A stretch of DNA of 64,000 bases, taken from contig NZ_NFIH01000010.1 in the NCBI RefSeq assembly GCF_002161675.1, positions 32,041 to 96,040 of the forward strand, in the 5' to 3' direction. The DNA comes from Pseudoflavonifractor sp. An44. Its GTDB lineage: Bacteria; Bacillota; Clostridia; Oscillospirales; Oscillospiraceae. The notes under the pieces were generated by a model that saw nothing but the letters and a program-made list of their open reading frames with translations, did no database searches and was not told the origin of the DNA. Both the position numbers and the translations under genes were made by a program. Positions 45,719 through 54,926 of the stretch are shown in pieces (position 1 is the stretch's first letter; the number at the start of each line of letters is the position of its first letter).

Positions 45719-46660
45719 CTACATGGATACGCTTGCGACCAACTGCTCTACTTCCTGAGAGGTGCAGGAAATCTGCGCTTCTGTCTGCTCCATCAAAGTG
45801 CGCAGATGATCTAATACACCGTAGATCTGACTTCTGGTCTGATCTACCTGTTCCTGGGACTGTTGGATCTGATCCAGTACGGTCCAGTCGGCAAAAATTC
45901 CGTCGAAAAAGTAATCAGCCACCCGCAGAAATCCATCTATGTTGACCTGAATATCTGCATCGATTGTCACATCGGCCAGTTCCGTTTTGAAGCGGCGCAG
46001 TTGCGTCTGCAAGGTCTCCACAGAGGCCTGGGCCGCGTCCAGATGGCTGTGTTTTACCAGATCCGTGATGAGACCTCCGCCAACGAGATCCCAGGTTCCC
46101 CAGCCTTCCGCACTGTCCAGCTCAGATAGAATCTGATCTGTACAAGACAGTGCAGCGTTGCCGGCATCCAAGGCCTCCTGCAATTCCAGCTTCTGACCCA
46201 CCAAATAACCTTTTTGTTCTTCCAATTGCAAAATTCTTTCCGCGGTAAGTCCACCGGCCGCTTTTACGGCCAAGGTCTTTTCCTGCAGGACAGAAGTATA
46301 GCGATCCTCACACCCCTGGAGCGAGTTCAGCTCTGCCTCATATCGCTTCAAATCTTCTTCGACACCAAATAGCTCTCTGGTGGCCGCATCATATTTCACC
46401 CGAGCTGCATAGGCTTCCTGCCGCTCCTGCGTCAATTTCTCGTCCATCTTCCCGATGACATTGTAGAAGAACGCAGACAGGCTCCGCCCCTCCAACCGAT
46501 CCACATCTGCCTGTTCGTCAGACATAATCTGCTGGAGTTCTTCCGCACGGGCGGCATAGACCTCCCGCTGGGCACGCAGTTCCTCAATAGATGCCTCTAA
46601 CTTCTTCTTTCGGGCGCACTGGGCTTGCAGCTGGCGCAACTGTTCATCATAACACTTCAT
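45719..46660 (-). CDS. Coiled-coil protein of unknown function
   Basis: 313 aa, largely helical. A long coiled coil covers ~1-60 (LRQLQAQCARKKKLEASIEE) and continues with breaks to ~150. A glycine-rich break (GWGTWDLVGGGLITDLVKHS, ~188-208) follows, then a second helical bundle ending QEVEQLVASVSM. No membrane helix or signal peptide. It looks like conserved cytosolic hypothetical proteins of Firmicutes, but I cannot name the family. AGGAAGGA precedes the ATG. Confidence 0.75.
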   Translation of the reverse strand: MKCYDEQLRQLQAQCARKKKLEASIEELRAQREVYAARAEELQQIMSDEQADVDRLEGRSLSAFFYNVIGKMDEKLTQERQEAYAARVKYDAATRELFGVEEDLKRYEAELNSLQGCEDRYTSVLQEKTLAVKAAGGLTAERILQLEEQKGYLVGQKLELQEALDAGNAALSCTDQILSELDSAEGWGTWDLVGGGLITDLVKHSHLDAAQASVETLQTQLRRFKTELADVTIDADIQVNIDGFLRVADYFFDGIFADWTVLDQIQQSQEQVDQTRSQIYGVLDHLRTLMEQTEAQISCTSQEVEQLVASVSM

Positions 46661-46714
46661 GGATTACCATTCCTTCCTCTCTGTTCTGTCGAATGCCAAT
46701 TCTCTCAGCGTACA

Positions 46715-46746
46715 GGAAAGGGGCTTCACAGCCTTGTGAAGCCCCC
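46715..46746 (-). terminator. Hairpin terminator
   Basis: 10-bp perfect stem GGGGCTTCAC/GTGAAGCCCC with a short T run on the minus strand, between the 36-aa frame and the coiled-coil gene. Confidence 0.75.
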
Positions 46747-46774
46747 AACATAGCCGGTATGAGTTACCCCATCT

Positions 46775-46885
46775 TCAACCAACTTTTCGCATGATGATCT
46801 CAATTCCCAGCGCTTTTGCGTATGCGGGACTTCTCTGGAGTATGTCCATCAAACGGATTGTCTGAATCCTTCTCATTACATCCAT
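46775..46885 (-). CDS. Possible 36-residue small protein
   Basis: The ATG is preceded by GAGGTGAT at short spacing. The product is basic and helical, beginning MDVMRRIQTIRLMDILQRSP and ending IIMRKVG. A terminator lies 30 bp after its stop, making a compact transcription unit. It is too short to judge by composition alone. The flanking 46886-47019 holds nothing recognisable. Confidence 0.45.
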   Translation of the reverse strand: MDVMRRIQTIRLMDILQRSPAYAKALGIEIIMRKVG

Positions 46886-47019
46886 TGTATCACCTCACAA
46901 AAACTGTTTCTGTACTCTTAGCTGATGGATTCATTGTATCAGGGAGTGTAACATACCACCACCACAGAATCAGCAAAATAGAGGTGCTTATTTCCACTGG
47001 CGCAGCAAAATCGACGATA

Positions 47020-47539
47020 CTACCGCTTTTCCAGCTTCTCCTTGTACGCCTGGTACTGCTGGGCGTCGATAGCGCCGGTAGCCAGCATACGCTCCGCCCA
47101 AAGCTGCAAGGTTTCAACGGTAATGGAGATGCGTTCCAGCTCGTGCTGAATGAAAATAAAGTCCGCCAATTCGTCCTCGCTGATGGCGCCATCTGCGGTG
47201 ATCTCAATCAGTCGTTCCTTTTGCTTGTTCATGGAGTTGAGGGATGCCAGCATTTCCAGGACAATCTGCGAGAGATCTTTGATTTTGACCTCTGGGACAC
47301 TGCTGCCCAATCGGGCACTGATTGGCGCAGTAATAGTTGCAGAGGCTGGGCTGTTTGTACTTCTCTGCCATGACCAGGACTTCATCCGGATGTGGGAGAG
47401 AGCGCTCATTCTCTATTTTTTCAATTCGCTCAGGAGGAAGGGACTCCAGCAGATCGCTGGCTGACTCTCTGGTTAAATGAAGCGCCTCCCGAATGCGTTG
47501 GTAAATATTCTTGTTTGCTTTTGTGGAAACTCTGGCCAT
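47020..47539 (-). pseudogene. HTH regulator gene broken by a frameshift
   Basis: From ATG 47539 (GGTGAGG upstream) the frame reads MARVSTKANKNIYQRIREAL, TRESASDLLESLPPERIEKI and a cysteine group YYCANQCPIG, then goes out of phase near 47300. The continuation PEVKIKDLSQIVLEML through LQLWAERMLATGAI is in another frame and ends at 47020. Restoring one base gives a ~172-residue XRE-type protein with a CxxxC element and a helical C-terminal domain. Either a real inactivation or a sequence error. Confidence 0.75.
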
Positions 47540-47643
47540 AGTAAAGCAACCTCACCTTATGTAATCTTGCTGCCATTATACGGTATTTCGCCGCAAATCG
47601 CAATTCAGAGTTCAAGAAACATACCTCAGAGTGACGAGACGAG

Positions 47644-48228
47644 CTAAGAGACCAACTTTTTGAGCAAGTGTGCTGCCGCATATCCAAGCAGTATTCCAAT
47701 AAAATTGCAAATGAGGTCGTCAATATCAAAACTTCGGCCAACCACTGGTTGAATGATTTCGATTATGGCTGGGACAATAACTGCTGTCAGCCATAATTTC
47801 TGTCTGCTCAGTCGGGGAAAGGTGAATGGAAAAAGGAGACCCATGGGAATATACATCAAAATGTTTCCCACAAGCATCGTCTTCACCCAGCTACCAAGAA
47901 GCAAATTTCCCTGGAGCCACCTAACAAGGGAGGGCACAAGATTAAGACTTCCATCAAACAGTGTTAATTCGATTCCGCTGTATCCAACAAAGACAAATGC
48001 CCAGATATGAGACCAAAAATTCTGTGGGGTGATTGTGAGGTTAAGCAGTCCGGTAAGATAGCACACAAAAAGCAATCGAACAATTTCAATCTTCCAGTTG
48101 ATTCCTGAATTTTGTTGCTTTATTTTAATTACCCGGTATAATACGTAGATCAAACCCACCAGGCAGGTAATTGGCACAACTTGCAGAAATGACGCTACAA
48201 CTCCGCCAGACATAAGAAGTCTATACAT
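47644..48228 (-). CDS. VanZ-like membrane protein
   Basis: Protein of 194 aa with five or six membrane helices and the VanZ pattern: LNLTITPQNF, LNLVPSLVRWL, NILMYIPMGLLFPF and the conserved polar end EIIQPVVGRSFDIDDLICNF. VanZ proteins modify susceptibility to teicoplanin-like drugs in some hosts, but most are of unknown function. Start 48228 (AGGAGGT at 8 bases) is preferred to 48234. Alone, AT-rich surroundings. Confidence 0.85.
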   Translation of the reverse strand: MYRLLMSGGVVASFLQVVPITCLVGLIYVLYRVIKIKQQNSGINWKIEIVRLLFVCYLTGLLNLTITPQNFWSHIWAFVFVGYSGIELTLFDGSLNLVPSLVRWLQGNLLLGSWVKTMLVGNILMYIPMGLLFPFTFPRLSRQKLWLTAVIVPAIIEIIQPVVGRSFDIDDLICNFIGILLGYAAAHLLKKLVS

Positions 48229-48362
48229 AGCCATTACCTCCTAACGTGCAGGTTTTGATATACGATCCCAATTTCAGTGTGTCTGCAATGTCATGATTTT
48301 TTGGCCCGTTTTCATTCACGTTTTTTGAAATCGGACAGGGTCTGTTTCTGTGAATTAGAATT

Positions 48363-48872
48363 TTATCCAACTCCAAACCTTACAATAAGCCCGATGGCAA
48401 TACAGATAACACCGGCGACCCGGGCAAGCTGTCTTCCACGACTTTGATCTATACCTTCGGGGATGACGGGGTTAAAGATCCACATCAGTCCATATATGAT
48501 CCATGCGATGTTCATAAAAATGCTTTTGTGGAGAGCAAAGGAGAGCGTGCAGCTTGCAATGGCAATCATAATGCCGCAGAGCAACTGGACCCTGAAAGTA
48601 AATCTCTTTTTCATATTTAGTTTAGGGACAACTATCTTTAATAGCATTATAATAACAGTCATAAGGAGAAGTTGTATAAGCATAGCATAAATCACAATAC
48701 CTCGCGATTCATAATAACACAATTCGTCCCACCAAACAACGACTTCAAAAATCGCAGTTAGTAAAATACTAAACCAAACATATCTACGATTGATAAAGAA
48801 AAACACAAAAGGTAGGATAAATGTCGGTAAAACTTTTGGCAATAAAAGATATTGAATAATTAATGTTAGCAT
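48363..48872 (-). CDS. Hypothetical membrane protein
   Basis: 169 aa with five or six hydrophobic helices (about 4-24, 28-45, 57-80, 93-112, 118-135, 148-168). A short charged loop NPVIPEGIDQSRGRQLARV precedes the last helix. GGAGGTG lies before the ATG. No family recognised. Lower GC than the core genes. Together with the VanZ and 75-aa genes it forms a run of leftward membrane-protein genes, each with its own gap. Confidence 0.65.
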   Translation of the reverse strand: MLTLIIQYLLLPKVLPTFILPFVFFFINRRYVWFSILLTAIFEVVVWWDELCYYESRGIVIYAMLIQLLLMTVIIMLLKIVVPKLNMKKRFTFRVQLLCGIMIAIASCTLSFALHKSIFMNIAWIIYGLMWIFNPVIPEGIDQSRGRQLARVAGVICIAIGLIVRFGVG

Positions 48873-49085
48873 AATGACACCTCCAAATTCCGATTTGTTT
48901 ACTTATGCAATCAGTGGAACTGCTGGTCTATTTGATAAATCTCTGCATTTAAAAGTTTTCAATGTTGACAAAACGGAAGATAAGAAGATGTTCCTTTTCT
49001 CCAATTTGCTTTCTTTGGCACAATTTACAAAATTATTCCATACAAGATAATTGTTCAGATATTTGGTAGAAACATCGGTGAGCTA

Positions 49086-49313
49086 TTACTTTTTCTTGCG
49101 AAAATAAGTTTCGTATAGACAAATGATGAAACCTATTACCCCCATGGCACAAAAAATGATGTAGGGAACCAGCAGTTCATTGCCGAGCAGAGCAGCATAG
49201 GTGCCGGTCATTCCGTTGTAATTAAATCGGTTCATAGACAAGTACAGGCTCAGAATCAGGTATCCTATACTTCCCACCAAGAACAGCATAATGCCAAAAT
49301 GCTTTTTTTCCAT
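49086..49313 (-). CDS. Small two-helix membrane protein
   Basis: 75 aa with hydrophobic helices at about 7-27 and 45-67, and the basic tail YFRKKK. GAGGTGAT is upstream of the ATG. It follows the DUF6487-like gene by 23 bp, probably as one transcript. Unrecognised. Confidence 0.6.
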   Translation of the reverse strand: MEKKHFGIMLFLVGSIGYLILSLYLSMNRFNYNGMTGTYAALLGNELLVPYIIFCAMGVIGFIICLYETYFRKKK

Positions 49314-49336
49314 TTTTACAAATCACCTCAAGCAAT

Positions 49337-49567
49337 TCACTCAATGTTGCTCATATAATCAGAACTATCAATGATAATTCGTTTGCACTTAGGACAACAA
49401 TCACTTTCTACATGATGGGGTGAAACTATAGGCCTTCCGAGCTGCAGCGTATATTTCTCGTCATTATCAATCAGTAAACTGATCTTATGCTTTTTTGTAC
49501 TCCACAATGTCATTCCGCAATTTAGATAGCCGTGTATCATTTCAACACCACAGTACGGGCAATTCAT
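49337..49567 (-). CDS. Small zinc-ribbon protein (DUF6487/PF20097-like)
   Basis: 76 aa with two cysteine pairs that would form a zinc ribbon: MNCPYCGVEM at the start and CCPKCKRIIID near the end, with NCGMTLWSTKK between. Start 49567 is fixed by GGGAGGT. Such proteins are common in Firmicute accessory regions and of unknown function. First of a pair with the 75-aa membrane protein. Confidence 0.7.
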   Translation of the reverse strand: MNCPYCGVEMIHGYLNCGMTLWSTKKHKISLLIDNDEKYTLQLGRPIVSPHHVESDCCPKCKRIIIDSSDYMSNIE

Positions 49568-49662
49568 ATCAGACCTCCCGCTCAATGTACTTGTACGCAC
49601 TTAGGCCAGCAATCTCATTTATCCTGTGTAGCAGTCATATACCAAAACCGCCGCAGCTCATT

Positions 49663-50340
49663 CTATGGAATCGCGGCTATCGATTCCGCAATTTTGACCA
49701 TCTCATCTCTGGGCAGCGATGCTGAAATGCAGAACAGGATATCCTCGCCTTCATACTGCCACACCAGAACATTCGCGTTCTCGGGATCGGCATCCTGGTA
49801 GAAATCGGCCTCCTGCGTTCCCACAGATACTTTCTCCATGGTCATTTGATCTGAAACTACAAAGAGGCTCGTTGCATCCGCACCAGGAGAGTACATGAAA
49901 TGGATCGCTTGACCATCACTATTGCGGTAAGTCTTGATAGAAGTACCTCCTGCAGAATGTACCTCATATTCCTCATATCCTTCGGGCAACCACGTGGGAG
50001 CAAAGTTGGTCGTCATCTCTTCATCTGGCGCCAGTCCCTCGAAACGGTACTCAACGAAGTTTTCGTACTGCTGCCGCACCCAGGCAAAGAAGGCTCCGCG
50101 TGCCTCTGCATCCACAGTGAGCCACGAAGCCCCAACCAGAGTTACCGCAACCAGAAGACACGCAGCTCGACGGAGATATTTGTAGGTCACCGGATGGCGC
50201 CCCCGCCGGATGACATGCTTCATTTTGCGTTCAAACCGAGGGGAAAACTGACGGTGGCAATCTTCCGGATGCGGCAACGAATCACGGATGGCCTGATCAG
50301 CCTCCGCTGCAGCGAATCTCAGCATTTCATCGGTGATCAC
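49663..50340 (-). CDS. Anti-sigma factor with DUF4367 domain
   Basis: Protein of 225 aa. A cytosolic N-terminus (~1-55) is followed by one membrane helix (~58-78, RRAACLLVAVTLVGASWL) and an extracytoplasmic DUF4367 domain (~105-223: LPEGYEEYEVHSAGGTSIKT, VLVWQYEGEDILFCISA). It starts with GTG overlapping the stop of the sigma factor gene (GTGA), the usual sigma/anti-sigma coupling. Probably holds the sigma factor inactive until an envelope signal arrives. Confidence 0.85.
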   Translation of the reverse strand: MITDEMLRFAAAEADQAIRDSLPHPEDCHRQFSPRFERKMKHVIRRGRHPVTYKYLRRAACLLVAVTLVGASWLTVDAEARGAFFAWVRQQYENFVEYRFEGLAPDEEMTTNFAPTWLPEGYEEYEVHSAGGTSIKTYRNSDGQAIHFMYSPGADATSLFVVSDQMTMEKVSVGTQEADFYQDADPENANVLVWQYEGEDILFCISASLPRDEMVKIAESIAAIP

Positions 50341-50855
50341 AACTTGCCCTCCTTTTCATACAGATCCTTCAATCTGTTCTTGGCCCGCTGGTCAAGTTTC
50401 GACGCTGCCGAAAGGGACAGACCCAGGATTGCTGCTACTTCTTTCACGCTGTACCCTTGGAAGTATCGGAGCAGAATCACTTCCCGATACCGGGCGGGGA
50501 GTTTCAGAACACAGTCGGTCAGGGTATTCTCACCCTCATAAACAGCAGAAACCCCTGGCAGCTCATCGCTCAGCTCAACCATCTGGCGCTTTTGGCGCCG
50601 CCGATACAGGTCTATCGCTTTGTTCTCAACTATAGTAACGATATAACTCTGTGTTTTTGGACACTTGGGATCACCTGTTTTTTCAATATTTTCGGCCACC
50701 TTCAAAAATGCCTGATGGACCACGTCCTCGGCATCCTGTTCATTATGTAATATTTTGTTGGCCACATAGAACATGAGGCCGCGATACTCCAGATAGAGCT
50801 GCTCGAACTTCGAGCGATCCTCTGGAGTATCAATCATTTGAAGATAGATCATCAT
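50337..50855 (-). CDS. ECF-type RNA polymerase sigma factor
   Basis: Protein of 172 aa. Region 2 is FEQLYLEYRGLMFYVANKIL with DAEDVVHQAFLKV. Region 4 is LPARYREVILLRYFQGYSVK, then LGLSLSAASKLDQRAKNRLK. There is no region 1 or 3. Coupled to the membrane anti-sigma gene. ECF groups usually activate their own promoter; no duplicated -35 motif could be picked out by eye. Confidence 0.92.
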   Translation of the reverse strand: MMIYLQMIDTPEDRSKFEQLYLEYRGLMFYVANKILHNEQDAEDVVHQAFLKVAENIEKTGDPKCPKTQSYIVTIVENKAIDLYRRRQKRQMVELSDELPGVSAVYEGENTLTDCVLKLPARYREVILLRYFQGYSVKEVAAILGLSLSAASKLDQRAKNRLKDLYEKEGKL

Positions 50856-51104
50856 GGTACATACCCCCGGTTGCTATGCCTTCGATTATACCATGTGATA
50901 TCTACCTCACACAAGAATCGAAGCAGCCTTGATACCCCCAATAAAATCAAATGGGAAGGTCTCCAGGATATTCTGGAGGCCCTCCCAATTCGCAGTTAAA
51001 TGCTCTGTACTCGAAAACCGCTTATAAACTTTGGCCAACACTTTCGAATCAGCAAAAACAGGAAGTAACCGCACAAGGTGCCGGAGGTATTCAAAATAAT
51101 ATCG

Positions 51105-51485
51105 TCAACTGCAGTACCTCAATCGTTTTGCGATTGCCCAAATTCCACAAGCTACCAAACTACCAAGCAGAGGAGCAATGCACCAGAATAGAAAAAGTAG
51201 CCAGCCCAAGAGCTCCCATCCGGCAAAACTCAAAAACCAGACTCCGACTGCCAATAAAGATAGCATGGGAATGAGCAGGCGCCATTTCAGTTTTGCATTT
51301 TGGCATAAGAGTAACTCAAGAAAAAGCATGGGGAAAAAGTGGAAAGTCAATAGCAACAATTGGTGCCACGGTGGGATATTCATAGGAAGATCCGTAAATG
51401 CCGAAGCAAAAATTACAATATAAATTATGAGACATACAATAAAGAGCAGTAGGAGAACTGCATTGGTAGATTGTTTCATTTTCAT
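51105..51485 (-). CDS. Hypothetical four-helix membrane protein
   Basis: 126 aa with hydrophobic helices near 9-29, 41-57, 67-86 and 92-118. Short basic loops between them and the tail AKRLRYCS suggest a cytosolic C-terminus. The start at 51485 follows GGTGGTG. No family recognised. A weak hairpin (50953-50986, GGGAAGGTCTCCAG with CTGGAGGCCCTCCC) may end its transcript. Confidence 0.6.
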   Translation of the reverse strand: MKMKQSTNAVLLLLFIVCLIIYIVIFASAFTDLPMNIPPWHQLLLLTFHFFPMLFLELLLCQNAKLKWRLLIPMLSLLAVGVWFLSFAGWELLGWLLFLFWCIAPLLGSLVACGIWAIAKRLRYCS

Positions 51486-51500
51486 CAGAAAGAACACCAC

Positions 51501-51949
51501 CTATTAGTATGAATTTCAATCATGATATTTGTATTGAACATATGTTTTAGGAACGGCACACTTAAAGCAAAACAGGCTATCCACTTACTGCAGCACCCCT
51601 CTTCCTTCAGAATCCAGCTTATCCAATACTTTTTCCTATTTTGTAGACAGTAGGAGAATTATTGCGATGATTGAGCCTGTGCTCTCATATTCCTTTATGC
51701 TGGATATCACACTCTAATCATACAGTCTGCTTGTTCTTTCAATATTATTAACGCTCGAGCCATATGTTTTTGGACACCCTTTAGAGGAAAAAATAAAATT
51801 TGTACAAATTGTAGAATTCCTGAAAATGCAAAAATATACTGTCTAAATCCTTCAATAAAAATCGTTATAATGGTTAAACAGTTTATAGATTCCTTGGCGA
51901 GAAATGGGATTCCAAAAATACTTACAAATTATATAAAAGGGAGATAAAC
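51501..51949. other. AT-rich intergenic region
   Basis: About 450 bp without a gene. A TATAAT at 51866-51871 is the likely -10 of the following gene. No repeat, RNA gene or operator was recognised. Composition is clearly more AT-rich than the rest of the window. Confidence 0.5.
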
Positions 51950-52399
51950 ATGAGTGCTTGTGTTTTTATAGCAGCAGATGTCCCTTTGCCTGAAGTCAGA
52001 CCATCCCAAGATTATCTTTTACACATCAATTTGGACAACGGCATCATCTCCGATGGCGGAACGGATGACAATTATAGCCTCCTGCCTTTTGACGAGGTAG
52101 ATCTGTACTGCAACAAGAAGTACGGGGTTTATCTGGAGCTGCCTCAATTTACTGATGGACGAGCCAGAAAAATCATGGAGTACATCCGAGCTGCTCTGCT
52201 CCAGGCTGATTGTGTGGAAATTTGGAATGTCTGGCTCATGGGCTGTTGGGAATACGACGATAGGCCATACATCCGGAAAAGCACGATCCACATGGAGGAA
52301 TTGACCGTAGATGACATGAAAGAAATTATCAATGCGGAAAACTGGGACAACAAGGATAAGAACCGGCCATCGTTTTACTGTTTGGAGTTGATTCGGTAA
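51950..52399 (+). CDS. Hypothetical acidic protein
   Basis: 149 aa, soluble, acidic. Segments include HINLDNGIISDGGTDDNYSL, YGVYLELPQFTDGRARKIME and an aromatic IWNVWLMGCWEYDDRPYIR. Its size and acidity resemble immunity proteins of polymorphic toxin systems, but no family is recognised and no toxin gene is adjacent. AAAGGGAG before the ATG. Confidence 0.65.
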   Translation: MSACVFIAADVPLPEVRPSQDYLLHINLDNGIISDGGTDDNYSLLPFDEVDLYCNKKYGVYLELPQFTDGRARKIMEYIRAALLQADCVEIWNVWLMGCWEYDDRPYIRKSTIHMEELTVDDMKEIINAENWDNKDKNRPSFYCLELIR

Positions 52400-52455
52400 T
52401 TGATGACCTAAAGAAAGATCTGTTTTGTTATCATATTTTGAGGGAGGTATTTTCT

Positions 52456-52950
52456 ATGAGGAAGTATTTAATCTTTTCTTTGGCTATTATGCTCATGTTG
52501 TTTTCCCTAACTGTATGCGGCTCAAGCAGTACCCAAGACACCGTTTCAGCAGAGCTCGGAATTGATGTATCCGGTGGAGAAGAATTGTCTACTTCGGATA
52601 CGCATGGCGGATTTCATGGCGATGGTGTTTCGAGCGTTGCGCTTAGTTTTAGCGACTCCAGTGTTTTAGATGAAATAGAAGGAAATGCAGAATGGAAGCC
52701 GTTCCCGCTGGATGAAACGGTACAAGCACTGGTGTATGGAGTGAAAGACCAAACAAGCAGCATCGGGCCGTTCATCAACGATGGGAACGGCAATCCGCTT
52801 GTGCGAGAAATCCAAAATGGCTACTACATCCTGATAGACCGTCAAGAAGATCAGGAGACAGATATTTTAAATCGTCCGTCTTTCAATGTCACGGTGGGAC
52901 TGTATGATACTGACACCAATACTTTGTACTGCTGTATGCTTGATACTTGA
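52456..52950 (+). CDS. Hypothetical lipoprotein
   Basis: 165 aa. The lipoprotein signal is MRKYLIFSLAIMLMLFSLTV with the cysteine in LTVCGSSS. The mature part is a small, acidic domain (LSFSDSSVLDEIEGNAEWKP, GYYILIDRQEDQETDI). It would be tethered to the outer face of the membrane. GGGAGG precedes the ATG. The next gene starts about 70 bp on; the three genes 51950-53459 may be transcribed together. Function unknown. Confidence 0.65.
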   Translation: MRKYLIFSLAIMLMLFSLTVCGSSSTQDTVSAELGIDVSGGEELSTSDTHGGFHGDGVSSVALSFSDSSVLDEIEGNAEWKPFPLDETVQALVYGVKDQTSSIGPFINDGNGNPLVREIQNGYYILIDRQEDQETDILNRPSFNVTVGLYDTDTNTLYCCMLDT

Positions 52951-53018
52951 GACATTTTTATTATAAAATGGCCCTACATAGTGTCCGCAGGGCCAAGAGA
53001 AAAAATGTGGGGTGTCTT

Positions 53019-53459
53019 ATGGAGCGGAAGAATTTAGAAAATACTTTGTCAGAATTGGTCCACGTACTCAAGCCGGCGCCCTTTCCCTCAGCGAATGCCA
53101 CTGAACATTGGTCGGTAGAACTGGATGGTACCGAGGAAACCAACAGCAGGTGGCGAACCTACATGTCCGCAGCCTTAAAAACCGCAAAGACATTTGAGAT
53201 CCACTGTTGGAAGGAAGAAACGGAGTGTATTGGTCTGGCGCTTCGATACGGAAAACGGAAAGACGCTGATTGGCGACATGGGGAGATCATTGCTGGAGAT
53301 GTAACGCCGGAGTTTATTTCGCTTTTGCTGGGTCTACCCAAGCCCACCGATACCGAACCCTGCAACAAAATGACGCCGTTCTTCACCATAGCGCTGGATA
53401 ACTGCTTTTGGTCGGAGCACTATGGCACAGAGCTGAGCGGCACGGCAGGCCCTACCTAA
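53019..53459 (+). CDS. Hypothetical protein
   Basis: 146 aa, soluble. It contains WSVELDGTEETNSRWRTYMS, FEIHCWKEETECIGLALRYG and a C-terminal FFTIALDNCFWSEHYGTEL. Strong beta-sheet character and several Trp/Cys. Not recognised; possibly immunity-like. The start at 53019 follows GGGGTG; the frame is open to 52947 without a ribosome site. Confidence 0.55.
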   Translation: MERKNLENTLSELVHVLKPAPFPSANATEHWSVELDGTEETNSRWRTYMSAALKTAKTFEIHCWKEETECIGLALRYGKRKDADWRHGEIIAGDVTPEFISLLLGLPKPTDTEPCNKMTPFFTIALDNCFWSEHYGTELSGTAGPT

Positions 53460-53628
53460 CTCTGGTCAACCCATAGCCACTGCATGTGCCATGGTCATGG
53501 GGATCATCGGCGGCGCAGACAGTTCCATACATATAGTCGAGCATCTCTAACCCTACATAGAAAAGCCACAATGTGGAGAAAAGGTGAGAGGGAGATAAAA
53601 AGTTTTTGGAACATACATCCCAAAAGTG

Positions 53629-53657
53629 TTGTATATCGAGTGCTATTTGGATATAAT
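53629..53657 (+). promoter_or_regulatory. Promoter of the DUF4143 ATPase gene
   Basis: TTGTAT (53629-53634), 17-bp spacer, perfect TATAAT (53652-53657), about 40 bp before the start. Confidence 0.7.
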
Positions 53658-53697
53658 ATAGACATAGGATGTTGCATTGGGAAGGAGCGTGATTGCC

Positions 53698-54906
53698 ATG
53701 CAGAGGCTGGAGCGCACAGAATATTTGGAAAAACTAAAAGCATTTCAAGACAAACGCCTTATTAAGATCATTACAGGTATTCGACGCTGTGGCAAATCCA
53801 CCCTGATGGAGATTTATCAGGACTATCTACGTGGGAACGGAGTGTCGGAGGAGCAAATTGTGGCGGTGAATTTTGAAGATTACGACTTCCATTCTCTCCG
53901 TAACCCCCAGCAACTCCATGCCTATGTAAAGGAGAGACTTATTCCAGGGAAAAAGGTTTATGTGTTTTTGGATGAAATTCAACATGTGGAGGACTGGCCT
54001 CAAGTGGTGGATAGCCTGTTTCTCCGGGATGGGCTGGATCTGTATCTCACAGGCTCCAATGCTTATTTGCTTTCCAGTGAGCTGGCCACCATGATTGCGG
54101 GTCGGTATGTGGAGATTAAAATGCTACCTCTGTCCTTCCGGGAGTATGTTCAAGCCGTGGGGGAGGCGCAGCCGCTGTCACAGCTCTACCGCTCCTATGT
54201 GGAGACCACGTCGTTCCCCTACGGCTTGGAATTGCAAGATCAGCCCCGGGCATTGCGGGACTATTTGGAGGGCATCTACAACACCGTGGTGGTAAAGAAT
54301 TTGGTGGCCCGGAAACGCATTCCCGATGTCATGATGCTGGAAAGCGTGACCCGGTTCCTTTTTGATGCCATTGGAAGTCCACTCTCCACCAAAAAAATTG
54401 CAGATACCATGACATCTATGGGACGCAAAATTGATGTAAAAACAGTGGAGAAATACGTCAGTGCCCTGATGGAGAGCTTCATTATCTATCAGGCCAAACG
54501 ATATAACGTAAAGGGTAAGCAGTACCTAAAGACCTTGGAAAAATACTATATGGTAGATATGGGCCTGCGTTATATGCTGTTGGGCACACGCTCCACCGAT
54601 GTGGGACATATGCTGGAGAATGTGGTGTATCTGGAGCTGCTGCGCCGTGGATATGAGGTATATGTAGGAAAGGTGGATGACCTGGAGGTGGATTTTGTGG
54701 CCATGGACGGCAGGGAAATCCGCTACTACCAGGTAGCAGCCACAGTGCGGGAGGAAGAGACCTTGCGCAGAGAGCTGGCCTCGCTACAGAAGATCAATGA
54801 TCACTACCCAAAGCGAATCCTTACCTTGGATGATGACCCCGAGGCGGATTATGACGGTATTCGCCGCATTCACGCCCTGGAATGGCTGATGGGAAAGGTA
54901 GACTAA
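53698..54906 (+). CDS. AAA-family ATPase with DUF4143 domain
   Basis: Protein of 402 aa. The N-terminal AAA_14 domain has Walker A ITGIRRCGKSTLMEIYQDYL, Walker B VYVFLDEIQHVEDW and sensor LTGSNAYLLSSELA. The C-terminal DUF4143 region has YLEGIYNTVVVKNLVARKRI, then LENVVYLELLRRGYEVYVGK and a nuclease-like VDFVAMDGREIRYYQVAAT. Such ATPases are widespread singletons in anaerobes, of uncertain function; a restriction-like nuclease tail has been proposed. AAGGAG is 10 bases upstream. Confidence 0.9.
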   Translation: MQRLERTEYLEKLKAFQDKRLIKIITGIRRCGKSTLMEIYQDYLRGNGVSEEQIVAVNFEDYDFHSLRNPQQLHAYVKERLIPGKKVYVFLDEIQHVEDWPQVVDSLFLRDGLDLYLTGSNAYLLSSELATMIAGRYVEIKMLPLSFREYVQAVGEAQPLSQLYRSYVETTSFPYGLELQDQPRALRDYLEGIYNTVVVKNLVARKRIPDVMMLESVTRFLFDAIGSPLSTKKIADTMTSMGRKIDVKTVEKYVSALMESFIIYQAKRYNVKGKQYLKTLEKYYMVDMGLRYMLLGTRSTDVGHMLENVVYLELLRRGYEVYVGKVDDLEVDFVAMDGREIRYYQVAATVREEETLRRELASLQKINDHYPKRILTLDDDPEADYDGIRRIHALEWLMGKVD

Positions 54907-54926
54907 CAATTTCAAATTATAAGGAA

